Origin: Humibacter albus DSM 18994
Lineage (GTDB): Bacteria > Actinomycetota > Actinomycetes > Actinomycetales > Microbacteriaceae
DNA: 64,000 nt
Assembly (NCBI RefSeq): GCF_000421825.1
Contig: NZ_ATXT01000011.1
Span: 620,001 to 684,000 of the forward strand
Direction of reading: 5' to 3'
Part shown: one piece after another, positions 1 through 9,128 of the stretch
Layout: each line of letters starts with the position of its first letter
Numbering within the stretch: position 1 is the first letter of the stretch
Translations under genes and position numbers: made by a program
Notes under the pieces: model-generated
Databases searched by the model: none
What the model saw: only the letters and a program-made list of their open reading frames with translations
Told to the model about the DNA's origin: nothing

Positions 1-356
1 AAGCCGAGCGCGAGCGCCTTCTCGAGCAGCGCCGCGAACTTGATCTTCTCGTTGCAGCGCAGGCACGGGTTCGGGGTGCGTCCCGCGGAGTACTCGGCGA
101 TGAAGTCGTCCACCACGTCGAGCTTGAAACGCTCGGAGAAGTCCCACACGTAGTACGGGATGCCGATCATGTTCGCCACGCGCTGCGCATCCATCGAGTC
201 CTCGATCGTGCAGCATCCGCGGCTTCCCGTTCGCAGGGTGCCGGGCATGCGGCTCAACGCCAGGTGCACTCCGACCACGTCGTGGCCGGCTTCGACGGCA
301 CGCGCCGCCGCCACCGCCGAGTCGACACCACCGCTCATCGCCGCAAGAACACGCAT
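1..356 (-). CDS. mnmA: tRNA-specific 2-thiouridylase MnmA (partial, 3' end outside window)
   Basis: First 118 codons of MnmA; the gene runs off the left edge. MnmA adenylates and thiolates U34 in the wobble position of tRNAs for Lys, Glu and Gln, in the cytoplasm, using sulfur relayed from a cysteine desulfurase. Visible here: the PP-loop SGGVDS at residues 8-13 and the [12 protein letters not shown] block at residues 96-107, whose second Cys (residue 101) aligns with the family's catalytic Cys. The ATG at 356 gives the normal N-terminus ([10 protein letters not shown]). The gene lies 87 nt downstream of the cysteine desulfurase on the same strand, so the sulfur donor and the thiolase are probably co-transcribed. 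The family call is secure; only the truncation limits it. Confidence 0.95.
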   Translation of the reverse strand, partial: MRVLAAMSGGVDSAVAAARAVEAGHDVVGVHLALSRMPGTLRTGSRGCCTIEDSMDAQRVANMIGIPYYVWDFSERFKLDVVDDFIAEYSAGRTPNPCLRCNEKIKFAALLEKALALG

Positions 357-443
357 GAGGGCCAGTCTACGAAACGCGCCCTGGGAGCAGGCCTCGACCG
401 TGGTGAGGCTTCCCGCGCACGCGGGTGATCGCCGTCGTGGCTG

Positions 444-1694
444 TCAGGCGCGAAGCCCGAAGGCCGATTCCTGCGTGGCCAGGCCTGCTTTGGATGCCTG
501 AGCGTACGCCGCAGGCAATGCCGCCAGGAACGCGTCGACGTCGGCCTCGCTCGACGTGCGCCCCAACGTGATGCGGAGCGCTCCGCGTGCTTCGTCCTCG
601 GTGCGCCCCATGGCGCGCAGCACGTGCGACGGCTCGGGGATTCCCGCCTGGCACGCGGATCCGGTGGAGACCTCGACTCCTGCCGCATCGAGCAGGAACA
701 GCAGCGAATCTCCCTCGCAGCCGGAGAACGTGAAGTGCGCGTTGGTGGCGAGACGGGCATCGCCAGGCTCGCCCGGCGCCGCCCTTGGCGGCTCGGGGCC
801 GTTCAACACCGCGTCGGGCACGAGTCGCCGCACGCCATCGATCACGCGGTCCCGCAGCACCGTCAGCCGTGCGGACTCCGCGGCCCGATCCGCCTCGGCC
901 GCCGCAGCGGCCACCGCGAACGCCGCCGCCGCCGCCACGTCCTGGGTGCCGCTACGCACCTGCCGCTGCTGTCCGCCGCCGTGCAGCAGCGGCACGATGA
1001 CGGCGTCGCGCGACAGCACCAGCGCACCGGCGCCGATCGGCCCGCCTATCTTGTGTGCCGAGACGCTCAGTGCTGCCAGTCCCGCACGACCCGTCGACCC
1101 CGTCGCGGCCCGGAGTGCGGCGAAGTCGATCGGCAGATGTCCGTAGGCCGAGACCGCATCCAGGTGAACGGGAACCCCCGCCGCCGCGGCGAGTGCGATG
1201 ATCCGCTGAGCCGGCTGTATCGTCCCGACCTCGTTGTTCGCCCACAGAAAGGTCAGCAGCGCGATCGAGGCGGGCTCGCGCGTCAGCGCCGCCTCGAGCG
1301 CGTCCAGGCGCAGGAAGCCACGATCATCAAGCGGCAGCCATTCCACTTCGGCCTCTTCGGAGGCGGCCAACCACTCGACCGTGTCGAGCGTGGCATGGTG
1401 TTCGCCCTCCGGCACGAGCACGCGGGTGGCACCCGCCTTGCGGCGCGCCCAGTACAGTCCCTTCACCGCGGCGTTGATCGCCTCGGTGCCTCCGGAGGTG
1501 AACACGACTTCGATCCCCTGGCAGCCGAGGGTCGCGGCGACCTGCTCGCGAGCATCCTCGAGCAGTCGCTTGGCGTCTTGACCCGCCGAGTGGATGCTCG
1601 CCGGATTGCCGACGCGTGTCAGGGCGCTCGTGTACGCCTCGATCGCCTCCGGCAGGACGGGAGTGGTGGCGGCGTGGTCAAGGTAGACCGGCAT
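444..1694 (-). CDS. cysteine desulfurase (NifS/IscS class, PLP-dependent)
   Basis: A 416-aa fold-type I PLP enzyme that removes sulfur from cysteine as a protein persulfide; with mnmA next door its likely job is sulfur supply for tRNA thiolation, perhaps also Fe-S assembly. Visible: N-terminal YLDHAATTP, SGGTEAIN at residues 68-75, the EHHAT histidines near 99-100, HLDAVSAYG with the PLP-binding Asp at 179, the Schiff-base Lys 215 in SAHKIGG, and the persulfide Cys 348 in STGSACQAG. An upstream in-frame start exists at 1775, but ATG 1694 gives the family's standard N-terminus. That ATG sits 7 nt after a TACAGT box, so the mRNA is probably leaderless. Divergent from glgX with only 19 bp between the start codons. 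Confidence 0.93.
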   Translation of the reverse strand: MPVYLDHAATTPVLPEAIEAYTSALTRVGNPASIHSAGQDAKRLLEDAREQVAATLGCQGIEVVFTSGGTEAINAAVKGLYWARRKAGATRVLVPEGEHHATLDTVEWLAASEEAEVEWLPLDDRGFLRLDALEAALTREPASIALLTFLWANNEVGTIQPAQRIIALAAAAGVPVHLDAVSAYGHLPIDFAALRAATGSTGRAGLAALSVSAHKIGGPIGAGALVLSRDAVIVPLLHGGGQQRQVRSGTQDVAAAAAFAVAAAAAEADRAAESARLTVLRDRVIDGVRRLVPDAVLNGPEPPRAAPGEPGDARLATNAHFTFSGCEGDSLLFLLDAAGVEVSTGSACQAGIPEPSHVLRAMGRTEDEARGALRITLGRTSSEADVDAFLAALPAAYAQASKAGLATQESAFGLRA

Positions 1695-1700
1695 AGGAAT

Positions 1701-1707
1701 TACTGTA
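1701..1707. promoter_or_regulatory. overlapping divergent -10 boxes for desulfurase and glgX
   Basis: The seven bases TACTGTA read as TACTGT on plus (1701-1706) and TACAGT on minus (1707-1702). Each hexamer is followed by exactly 7 nt and then an ATG (1714 plus, 1694 minus). Both fit the actinobacterial TANNNT -10 element placed for leaderless transcription, so one near-palindrome would serve two genes. No good -35 was identified on either side. Confidence 0.6.
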
Positions 1708-1713
1708 GGACGC

Positions 1714-3780
1714 ATGCCTGCAGAGGACCCGTTCGCGCTGCTGGGCGTGCATCCCGGTGTGGACGGCGGAAGCATCGGCGTCTATTCGGCGCACGCCGAC
1801 GAGGTGGAGCTGCTCGTCTTCGACGGCGCGGATGCCCGTTGGCTGGCCGAGCGCATTCCGCTGAACCGCGGAGACGGAGACGTCTGGACCGCGCAGAGCG
1901 AGCAGCTGAGGCCCGGCGTGCGGTACAACATCCGGTGCTCGGGGCCCGAAGGGCCCGGGCATCGCTTCGATGCCCGGCGAGTGCTGATCGATCCGTACGC
2001 ACGCGGTCTCGAGCGGGTCGGAGACCGGGAGTGGCGCTGCGTCGCCCTCGACGGCGCCTTCGACTGGGGAGGAGTCGCCAAGCCACGTGTTCCCCGAGAC
2101 CACACGGTGATCTACGAGGCGCACGTGAAGGGGCTGACGGCGCTCAACCCCGACATCCCGGAACAGCTGCGGGGCACATATGCCGGGCTGGCGCACCCCG
2201 CCACCATCGAGCACCTGCACCGCCTCGGCGTGACGAGCGTCGAGCTTCTCCCGGTGCACGCGTTCATGACTGAGGACCGGCTGCGCCGCCTCGGGCTGAC
2301 GAACTACTGGGGCTACAACACCCTGAACTTCTTCACGCCGCACGCGCCGTACGCGACGCAAACGGCGCAGGCGGCCGGTGCGGCCGACGTGCTGCGCGAG
2401 TTCAAGGGCATGGTGCGGCTGCTGCACGAGGCCGGGATCGAGGTCATCCTCGACGTCGTGTACAACCACACCGCCGAGGGCGGCCCCGGCGGTCCCACGA
2501 CGAGCCTGCGCGGCATCGACGACGCGACCTACTACCGGCAGAACGACGACGGCTCGTACATCGATACCACCGGCGTGGGCAACACCCTCGACTTCGGCCG
2601 ACGCGCACCGCGACGGCTCGTCCTCGACTCGTTGGCGTATTGGGCGAATGAGGTGCAGGTCGACGGATTCCGGTTCGACCTCGCCACCGCTCTGGGCCGC
2701 GACGAGAACGGCGACTTCAGCAACGATCACTCCCTGCTCACCGCGATCACCGACGATCCCGCCCTGGAGGGTGTCAAACTCATCGCCGAACCGTGGGACA
2801 TCGGTTCCGACGGGTGGCACACGGGCGGTTTTCCGGACGGCTGGTCGGAGTGGAACGACCGGTTCCGCAACAATGCGCGATCGTTCTGGCTCAGCGACAT
2901 CGCGGATGCCCGTGCTCACGGTGCGCCCGGCGCCGGCATCGGTTCGTTCGCCACTCGCCTCGCCGGCTCCTCCAACCTGTTCAGTCCGCAGCGCGGTCCG
3001 CTCGCCTCGGTGAACTTCATCACCGCTCACGACGGCTTCACGCTCGAGGACCTGGTCTCGTACGACGAGAAGCACAACCTGGGCAACGGCGAGGACAACC
3101 GCGACGGCAGCGATGACAACCGGTCGTTCAACCACGGAGCCGAGGGCCCGGCCGACGACGAGGGAATCCGTGCCGCGCGACGCAAGGCGGCCCGCAACCT
3201 GATGGCGACGCTCCTGCTCTCGGCCGGCATCCCGATGATCACCGCCGGTGACGAGTACGGGCGCACGCAGTCGGGCAACAACAACGCGTACTGCCATGAC
3301 GACGAGCTCACCTGGACCCGCTGGGACTGGGACGAGCGGCAACGCGACCGCGCGGCCATCACGACCGAGCTGATCCGGCTGCGCCGAGAGAACCCCGCGC
3401 TGCGCCCGGTGCGCTACGGCGAAAGCGGCCGAGTCGTACCGAGCGCGAGCGAGATCGACTGGTACGACGCCGACGGTCAGGTCATGGATGAGCAGGACTG
3501 GGACTCCCCGCAGAACCGCACTCTGCAGTATGTGGCTGCTTCCAGCCCGGAGTTCGAGGGACGCAACCGCATTCTGCTCATCGTGCACGGCCTGGAGACC
3601 GACATCTCCGTCTCGCTCCCCGAGCACGACGGCGTTGACTGCTACGAACTGCTGTGGGACTCCGCCGACGAGACCGTCGTCACCGGCGCCAGTGAGCATT
3701 CCCCCGGCACGAGCGTGGCGATGGGCCCCACCTCGATGAAATTGTTCCGCGCACACGAGCGAGCGGAACGCGACGACTGA
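1714..3780 (+). CDS. glgX: glycogen debranching enzyme GlgX
   Basis: A 688-aa GH13 isoamylase-type enzyme that hydrolyses alpha-1,6 branches of phosphorylase-limited glycogen in the cytoplasm. In order: an N-terminal beta-sandwich (about 1-130), then the TIM barrel with DVVYNHTAEG (region I), DGFRFDLA with the nucleophile Asp near residue 322, LIAEPWDIG with the acid/base Glu near 359, and FITAHDGFT with the transition-state Asp near 439. The loop rich in NGEDNRDG-type residues and ITAGDEYGRTQ are typical of GlgX. The length is normal for the family. The start codon lies 7 nt after TACTGT with no Shine-Dalgarno, suggesting a leaderless mRNA. glgP, glgE and glgB follow within 8 kb, so this belongs to a glycogen turnover locus. 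Confidence 0.95.
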   Translation: MPAEDPFALLGVHPGVDGGSIGVYSAHADEVELLVFDGADARWLAERIPLNRGDGDVWTAQSEQLRPGVRYNIRCSGPEGPGHRFDARRVLIDPYARGLERVGDREWRCVALDGAFDWGGVAKPRVPRDHTVIYEAHVKGLTALNPDIPEQLRGTYAGLAHPATIEHLHRLGVTSVELLPVHAFMTEDRLRRLGLTNYWGYNTLNFFTPHAPYATQTAQAAGAADVLREFKGMVRLLHEAGIEVILDVVYNHTAEGGPGGPTTSLRGIDDATYYRQNDDGSYIDTTGVGNTLDFGRRAPRRLVLDSLAYWANEVQVDGFRFDLATALGRDENGDFSNDHSLLTAITDDPALEGVKLIAEPWDIGSDGWHTGGFPDGWSEWNDRFRNNARSFWLSDIADARAHGAPGAGIGSFATRLAGSSNLFSPQRGPLASVNFITAHDGFTLEDLVSYDEKHNLGNGEDNRDGSDDNRSFNHGAEGPADDEGIRAARRKAARNLMATLLLSAGIPMITAGDEYGRTQSGNNNAYCHDDELTWTRWDWDERQRDRAAITTELIRLRRENPALRPVRYGESGRVVPSASEIDWYDADGQVMDEQDWDSPQNRTLQYVAASSPEFEGRNRILLIVHGLETDISVSLPEHDGVDCYELLWDSADETVVTGASEHSPGTSVAMGPTSMKLFRAHERAERDD

Positions 3781-3860
3781 ACCGTTCGATCACGACGACC
3801 GGTCTGCGCTCGCATGACCGGAGCGCGATGACGGGTCGAGCGACCGAGCGGGGAACGATG

Positions 3861-4349
3861 ATGGCGAAGAAGGCCACGGTGGGAACACCGGCCACGCTCG
3901 CACTGGCCCGCGCGGGCATCCCGTTCACACCGCACGCCTACGAACACGACCCGGCGGCCGGCTCGTTCGGGCTCGAGGCCGCGGAGGCGCTCGGTGTTCC
4001 TCCGGAACGCGTGTTCAAGACTCTGATCGCGCGCGCCGACGCCGTGGTCGTCGTCGGCATCGTTCCGGTCGTCGGCCGCCTCGATCTCAAGGCCTTGGCC
4101 GCGGCGGTGGGCGCCAAGCGCGCAGTCCTGGCGGATGCGGCGGTCGCCGAACGCAGAACCGGTTACGTCGTGGGCGGCATCTCGCCGATCGCGCAGAGAT
4201 CCCGCCTCCGCACGGTATTGGATGCCTCGGCGTGCGACTTCGAGACCGTCTACGTCTCCGGCGGCAGGCGGGGTCTCGACATCGAACTGACCCCGGAAGA
4301 CCTGATCACGGCGACCGGCGCCACGCTCGCGCGGATCGGCCGCGACTGA
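3861..4349 (+). CDS. ybaK: Cys-tRNA(Pro)/Cys-tRNA(Cys) deacylase, YbaK family
   Basis: A 162-aa YbaK/EbsC-family protein. The family hydrolyses Cys-tRNA(Pro) mischarged by prolyl-tRNA synthetase (trans-editing). Seen: the first half with GTPATLALARAGIPF and the Tyr-Glu-His run, the VFKTLI segment carrying the conserved editing-site Lys, GYVVGGISPIAQ near residue 100-115, and RGLDIELTPEDLI near the end. Several in-frame starts exist (3828, 3858, 3861). GGGGAA at 3850-3855 lies 5 nt before ATG 3861, the best Shine-Dalgarno spacing. It sits between glgX and the convergent glgP and shows no functional link to either. Confidence 0.9.
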   Translation: MAKKATVGTPATLALARAGIPFTPHAYEHDPAAGSFGLEAAEALGVPPERVFKTLIARADAVVVVGIVPVVGRLDLKALAAAVGAKRAVLADAAVAERRTGYVVGGISPIAQRSRLRTVLDASACDFETVYVSGGRRGLDIELTPEDLITATGATLARIGRD

Positions 4350-4374
4350 GCGTCGTTCCCGGCCGGCGGCGGGC

Positions 4375-6885
4375 TCACTCGGGGCCGACGACCAGCCCGA
4401 GTTCCGCGGGATCGGCCATGGCGGGATTCCGCGGGACGACGCGCACCGTGTAGCCGAACGTGCCGGCAGCCGTCAGCGGCACCACGCCCTCGAATCGGAT
4501 CGACGGCGCGGGATCGCCGTCCCGCGGCTCGAGCGCGACATACCTCGCGTTCCGGAGCGCACCGTCATCGCACACTCGGCCCACTATCGCTTCGACGGCC
4601 ACGTCGCCCGGGCCGAGCTCGCCGAGGAGCACGTGCGCGCGCACGCGCAAACCGTCACCCACGCTGGGCAGATCGTCGGGCATGCTGGCGCCGACGTGCG
4701 CCACCGAGACACCGTTCCAGGCACCGTGCACGCGCGCCTTCCACCCCGCGAAGTCGCGGGCCGCGGCGAAGTCGTCGGCCGACATCCGCATCGCCGCCCT
4801 GTGCGCCGGAACATAGAGATCGTCGACGTATTGCGTCACCATGCGGTCGGCGCTGAGCTGCGGCGACAGGGCCGCCATCGAGTGCCGAACCCGGCGCATC
4901 CACTCCGAAGGGATGCCGGCCTCGTCCCTGTCATAGAACCGGGGCGCGATCTCGTTCTCGATCAGGTCGTAGAGCGCGTTCGCCTCCCGGGCGTCCCGCT
5001 CCGCCCCGTCGCCGACGGTATCGGCCGAGGGGATCGCCCAGCCGTTCTCGCCGTCGTAGAACTCGGCCCACCAGCCATCGAGGATCGAGAGGTTCAGCGT
5101 GCCGTTGAGCGCCGCCTTCATGCCGCTGGTTCCGCACGCCTCGAGCGGTCGCAGCGGGTTGTTCAGCCAGATGTCGCAGCCCGGGTACAGCGTCTGCGCC
5201 ATGCCGATGTCGTAATCCGGCAGGAACACGAGCCGGCCGCGCACCTCGGGGTGTTCGGTGAAGTCGATCAGCTCCTGAATGAGCCGCTTCCCCTCGTCGT
5301 CGGCGGGATGCGCCTTCCCGGCGACCACCAGCTGCACCGGGTGCTCGGGGTCGTTCAGCATGCGGATGAGCCGTTCCCGGTCGTGCAGCATGAGCGTGAG
5401 CCGCTTGTACGTGGCGACGCGCCGGGCGAAGCCGATCGTGAGCACGTCGGGATCGAGCACGTTCGCTTTCACGCGGGCACGGGCATCCTGCACCAGGTTC
5501 GCGCGCAGTCGGCCGCGCACCCACCACAGCTGTTCGTCGGTGAGTTCGGGCGAGAGCCAGTCCGCGTGCGCCGTGTCGCCCGTGCCGAGAGCCTCCTGCG
5601 CGAGCTGCTGCAGCAGCGGATCCGTCCAGGTCGCCGCGTGCACGCCGTTGGTCACGGAGCCGATCGGCACCTCGTCGGCGTCGAATCCTGGCCACAGACC
5701 GGCGAACATGGGCCGCGAAACGGCTCCGTGCAGCTTCGACACCCCGTTGGCGCGCTGTGCGAGTCGCAGCCCCATCACCGCCATGTTGAAGACGCCGGGC
5801 GTTCCGCCCTCGTAGTCCTCGGCACCGAGGCGCATCACGTCGTCCACGTCCACGCCCGGCACCAGGTCGTGCGGCTCGAAATACCGGCGAACGAGGGATG
5901 CCTCGAATCGGTCGATCCCCGCCGCCACCGGTGTGTGCGTGGTGAAGACCGTGCTCGCCCGTACGGCCTCCAGCGCCTGCCGAAGCGTCAGTCCGCCGCG
6001 GATCAGCTCGGCGACGCGCTCCAGCCCCTGGAACCCGGCATGCCCTTCGTTCGTGTGGAACACCGTGGGCGACGCCGTGCCCAGCAGCCGCTGTGCCACT
6101 CGCAGCGCACGCACCCCGCCGATGCCGAGCAGCAGCTCCTGCCTCAACCGGTGCTCGCCATCGCCGCCGTACAGGCGATCGGTCACCGAACGCAGGCCGT
6201 CGTCGTTCTCGGGCACGTCGGCATCGAGGAGCAACAGGCGCACGCGGCCCACCTGCGCCATGCGGATGCGCGCGGTGAGGGTGCGTCCTTCGGGCAGCGC
6301 GAGCGAGACGGTCGCCGGTGTGCCGTCCGGATTGCGCAGTAGCGACAGCGCCAGCCCGTCCGGGTCGAAGACCGGATAGCTCTCCTGTTGCCAGCCGGCC
6401 GCCGAAAGGGACTGACGGAAGTATCCCGACCTGTAGTACAGCCCGATGCCGAGCAGCGGGACGCCCAGGTCGGAGGCGGACTTCAGGTGATCGCCCGCAA
6501 GGATTCCGAGGCCGCCCGAGTATTGCGGCAGAGCCGCGGTGATGCCGAACTCGGGCGAGAAGTACGCGATCGCCTCCGGAGCCTCGGCGAGGCTCTGGTA
6601 CCAGCGCGGTTCGTCGAGGTAGCGGCGCAGATCCTGAAGCAACGCGTCGGCCCTCGCCACGTAAGCAGGGTCGGCGGCGAGCGCCTCGAGCCGATCCGTC
6701 CCGACGGAGCTGAGCAGCGCGAGCGGATCGTGTCCGCTGCGCGTCCACAGCACATCGGAGATCTCGCGGAAGAGCTCGCTGGTCGGCTCGTGCCACGACC
6801 AGCGCAGGTTCGAAGCGAGCTCTTGCAGTGCGCTCAGCGCCGCGGGGAGGGCGGGACGAACCGTGAATCGACGTAAGACCTTCAC
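4375..6885 (-). CDS. glgP: alpha-glucan (glycogen/maltodextrin) phosphorylase
   Basis: An 836-aa GT35 phosphorylase of the actinobacterial type, with an N-terminal DUF3417-like region (VRPALPAALSALQELA, NLRWSWHEPT). It releases glucose-1-phosphate from linear alpha-1,4-glucans; phosphorylases of this type can also act on GlgE-pathway glucan. The PLP-site motif EACGTSGMKAALNG lies at about residue 590, with GWWAEFYDGENGWAIPS after it. The start is GTG 6885 (VKVLRRF), 8 nt after TAGGGT (6899-6894) and without a Shine-Dalgarno, so probably leaderless. Divergent from glgE-glgB across a 191-bp gap, the usual actinobacterial arrangement. The length matches the family. Confidence 0.94.
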   Translation of the reverse strand: MKVLRRFTVRPALPAALSALQELASNLRWSWHEPTSELFREISDVLWTRSGHDPLALLSSVGTDRLEALAADPAYVARADALLQDLRRYLDEPRWYQSLAEAPEAIAYFSPEFGITAALPQYSGGLGILAGDHLKSASDLGVPLLGIGLYYRSGYFRQSLSAAGWQQESYPVFDPDGLALSLLRNPDGTPATVSLALPEGRTLTARIRMAQVGRVRLLLLDADVPENDDGLRSVTDRLYGGDGEHRLRQELLLGIGGVRALRVAQRLLGTASPTVFHTNEGHAGFQGLERVAELIRGGLTLRQALEAVRASTVFTTHTPVAAGIDRFEASLVRRYFEPHDLVPGVDVDDVMRLGAEDYEGGTPGVFNMAVMGLRLAQRANGVSKLHGAVSRPMFAGLWPGFDADEVPIGSVTNGVHAATWTDPLLQQLAQEALGTGDTAHADWLSPELTDEQLWWVRGRLRANLVQDARARVKANVLDPDVLTIGFARRVATYKRLTLMLHDRERLIRMLNDPEHPVQLVVAGKAHPADDEGKRLIQELIDFTEHPEVRGRLVFLPDYDIGMAQTLYPGCDIWLNNPLRPLEACGTSGMKAALNGTLNLSILDGWWAEFYDGENGWAIPSADTVGDGAERDAREANALYDLIENEIAPRFYDRDEAGIPSEWMRRVRHSMAALSPQLSADRMVTQYVDDLYVPAHRAAMRMSADDFAAARDFAGWKARVHGAWNGVSVAHVGASMPDDLPSVGDGLRVRAHVLLGELGPGDVAVEAIVGRVCDDGALRNARYVALEPRDGDPAPSIRFEGVVPLTAAGTFGYTVRVVPRNPAMADPAELGLVVGPE

Positions 6886-6893
6886 GAGGCGAA

Positions 6894-6899
6894 ACCCTA
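6894..6899 (-). promoter_or_regulatory. -10 box for leaderless glgP
   Basis: On the minus strand TAGGGT ends 8 nt before the GTG start of glgP. It fits the TANNNT consensus and the spacing of a leaderless transcript. No clear -35 was identified. Confidence 0.5.
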
Positions 6900-6951
6900 C
6901 CCACCGCTCATGACGAACTCATGCACGCGCATCCGAGTGCATGGCAGCTTT

Positions 6952-7009
6952 GTCGTGACGGGCATTGTCGTGGCGGGCATTGTGGTGGGGGGCATTGTCG
7001 AGCGGCATT
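6952..7009 (+). repeat. 15-bp tandem repeat between glgP and glgE
   Basis: Three full copies of a 15-bp unit of the form GTCGTG-R-CGGGCATT (6952-6966, 6967-6981, 6982-6996) and a shortened fourth copy (6997-7009). The copies differ at one to three positions. The array fills part of the divergent intergenic region upstream of the glgE promoter and is not coding in any gene I accept. Confidence 0.85.
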
Positions 7010-7064
7010 CTCGAGTACAGGGACGTGCGGTGTCGACCGCTCGTCTTTTCGTCGCGCGGCGCGC

Positions 7065-7070
7065 TACGGT
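7065..7070 (+). promoter_or_regulatory. -10 box for leaderless glgE
   Basis: TACGGT is followed by 6 nt (CGGAGC) and then ATG 7077. The spacing puts the transcription start at or beside the A of the ATG. Confidence 0.5.
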
Positions 7071-7076
7071 CGGAGC

Positions 7077-9128
7077 ATGCCGACCACGCCCCGCTCGCCC
7101 CGCCGGGGCACCGCCGCGACATCACCTCCGTCGGCCAGGTACGAGCCGGTTCTCGGACGCCTGCCGATCCTCGACCTCAGCCCGCTCGTCGACGGCGGCG
7201 CCTGGCCCGCGAAGGCGTTCCGCGGAGAGGTGGTGCCGTTCGCCTGCACCGCCTTCCGCGAAGGGCACGACCCGATCGGTGTCGACCTGGTGCTCACGTC
7301 TCCCGACGGCGAGACGGCCCGTCACCGGATGCGCTCGCTCGGCCCTGGAACGGATCGTTGGGGCGTCAGCGCCCGGCTGGACGAGCAGGGCGCGTGGAGC
7401 TTTCGCGTGCAGGCCTGGGCCGATGACGTCGCCGCGTGGTGGCATGCCGCCTGCATCAAGGTGCCTGCTGGCATCGATGTGGAGGTGATGCTGACGCTCG
7501 GCGCACAGCTGCTCACGAGGGCGGCGGGCGAGCACGCGAACAGCGCCGACGGTGTCCTGCTGTCCACCGCGGCGACGGCGCTCACCGGCGCAAGCGGCAC
7601 GGCGGTCGACCGGCTGCGGGCGCTTGCCGACGGCGGCGTCATCGACCTCCTGGCCGAGAGCCCTCTGCGCAGTCTGGTGACGTCGTCGGCTTCACGAGAG
7701 ATTCTCGTCGAACGGGAACGCGCCGGCGTCGGGGCCTGGTACGAGTTCTTCCCACGCTCGGCAGGCGCCGAACGCCGCCGAGACGGCGCGTGGACCTCTG
7801 GCACGTTCCGCACCGCGGAAGCACGGCTGCCCGAGATCGCCGCGATGGGTTTCGATGTGGTCTATCTGCCGCCGATCCACCCGATCGGGCGTGCCTACCG
7901 CAAAGGCCCGAACAACTCGTTGGATGCCGACGAGCACGATCCCGGATCCCCCTGGGCGATCGGTTCGACCGAGGGCGGCCACGATGCGATCCATCCCGAC
8001 CTGGGCACGGAGGCCGACTTCAAGCACTTCATCGCCGCCGCCAGGAAGGTGGGGCTGGAGGTCGCGATCGATCTCGCCCTGCAGGCGTCTCCCGATCATC
8101 CCTGGGTGCGCGAGCATCCGGAATGGTTCACGACGCTGCCCGACGGCAGTATCGCCTATGCCGAGAACCCGCCCAAGAAGTACCAGGACATCTATCCGAT
8201 CAACTTCGACAACGATCCGAAGGGCATCCGCGCCGAGGCACTGCGCATCGTGAGGCGATGGATGCGCCTCGGCATCCGCATCTTCCGCGTCGACAACCCG
8301 CACACCAAGCCGCTCGACTTCTGGGAGTGGCTCATCCACACCGTGAACGCGAAGCAGCCCGACGTCGTCTTCCTCGCGGAGGCGTTCACCCGCCCGGCGA
8401 TCATGCAGACGCTCGCGAAGGCGGGTTTCCAGCAGTCGTACACCTACTTCACCTGGCGCAACACGAAGGAGGAGCTCGAGGAGTTCCTCGACCAGATCTC
8501 GCACGTGACGGCAGACTTCCTGCGCCCGAACCTGTTCGTGAACACGCCGGACATCCTCACCGAATACCTGCAGTTCGGAGGCAGAGGCGCGTTCAAGATC
8601 CGCGCGGCGATCGCCGCGACCGCGGCGCCCAGCTGGGGCGTGTACTCCGGCTTCGAGCTGTACGAGGCGGTGGCCCGCAGCGGCGCCGAGGAGTACGTCG
8701 ACAACGAGAAGTACGAGTACCGACCGCGCGACTACGCGGCAGCGGAGGCCGCGGGCGACTCACTCGCCCCGTACCTGCGCATGCTCAATCAGACACGGCG
8801 CACCCATCCTTCGCTCGGTCAGCTGCGCAATCTGCACCTGCACTCCAGCGAGGACGACGCCGTGCTGGTCTATTCCAAGCACCTGCCGGCGGAGCTCTCG
8901 CCGACGGGCGAGAACGACACGGTGCTCGTCGTCGTCAACGTCGATCCGCACTCGGTGCGCGAGACGCTCGTGCACCTCGACCTGACCGCGCTCGGCGTCG
9001 CGCCCGACACCGACATCCGGGTGACGGACGCGATCACGGGCGCCTCGTGGACGTGGTCGAGCGTGAACTACGTGCGATTGGATGCCTTCCACGAGCCCGC
9101 GCACATCCTCAGCGTGAAGGCGGCATGA
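7077..9128 (+). CDS. glgE: alpha-1,4-glucan:maltose-1-phosphate maltosyltransferase GlgE
   Basis: A 683-aa GH13_3 enzyme that extends alpha-1,4-glucans with maltosyl units from maltose-1-phosphate, in the cytoplasm. In order: an N-terminal beta-sandwich/helical domain (about 1-200), then the barrel with [27 protein letters not shown], the nucleophile Asp in [10 protein letters not shown], the acid/base Glu in FLAEAFTRP and the GlgE-typical [12 protein letters not shown]. An open frame extends upstream to 6921, but that stretch only translates the tandem repeat; ATG 7077, 6 nt after TACGGT, gives a family-like start. The stop overlaps the glgB start (ATGA), so the two are translationally coupled. 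The maltose-1-phosphate source (TreS/Pep2 or GlgM) is not in this window. Confidence 0.94.
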   Translation: MPTTPRSPRRGTAATSPPSARYEPVLGRLPILDLSPLVDGGAWPAKAFRGEVVPFACTAFREGHDPIGVDLVLTSPDGETARHRMRSLGPGTDRWGVSARLDEQGAWSFRVQAWADDVAAWWHAACIKVPAGIDVEVMLTLGAQLLTRAAGEHANSADGVLLSTAATALTGASGTAVDRLRALADGGVIDLLAESPLRSLVTSSASREILVERERAGVGAWYEFFPRSAGAERRRDGAWTSGTFRTAEARLPEIAAMGFDVVYLPPIHPIGRAYRKGPNNSLDADEHDPGSPWAIGSTEGGHDAIHPDLGTEADFKHFIAAARKVGLEVAIDLALQASPDHPWVREHPEWFTTLPDGSIAYAENPPKKYQDIYPINFDNDPKGIRAEALRIVRRWMRLGIRIFRVDNPHTKPLDFWEWLIHTVNAKQPDVVFLAEAFTRPAIMQTLAKAGFQQSYTYFTWRNTKEELEEFLDQISHVTADFLRPNLFVNTPDILTEYLQFGGRGAFKIRAAIAATAAPSWGVYSGFELYEAVARSGAEEYVDNEKYEYRPRDYAAAEAAGDSLAPYLRMLNQTRRTHPSLGQLRNLHLHSSEDDAVLVYSKHLPAELSPTGENDTVLVVVNVDPHSVRETLVHLDLTALGVAPDTDIRVTDAITGASWTWSSVNYVRLDAFHEPAHILSVKAA

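Noticed and set aside
1678-3756. Very long minus-strand open frame antisense to glgX
   Set aside because: High-GC shadow: composition is Val/Arg/Gly-rich, no domains, and the plus strand encodes a complete GlgX with all catalytic motifs.
7436-9124. Upstream extension of the glgB frame through glgE
   Set aside because: It is out-of-frame glgE sequence; glgB starts at 9125 with an ATGA overlap.
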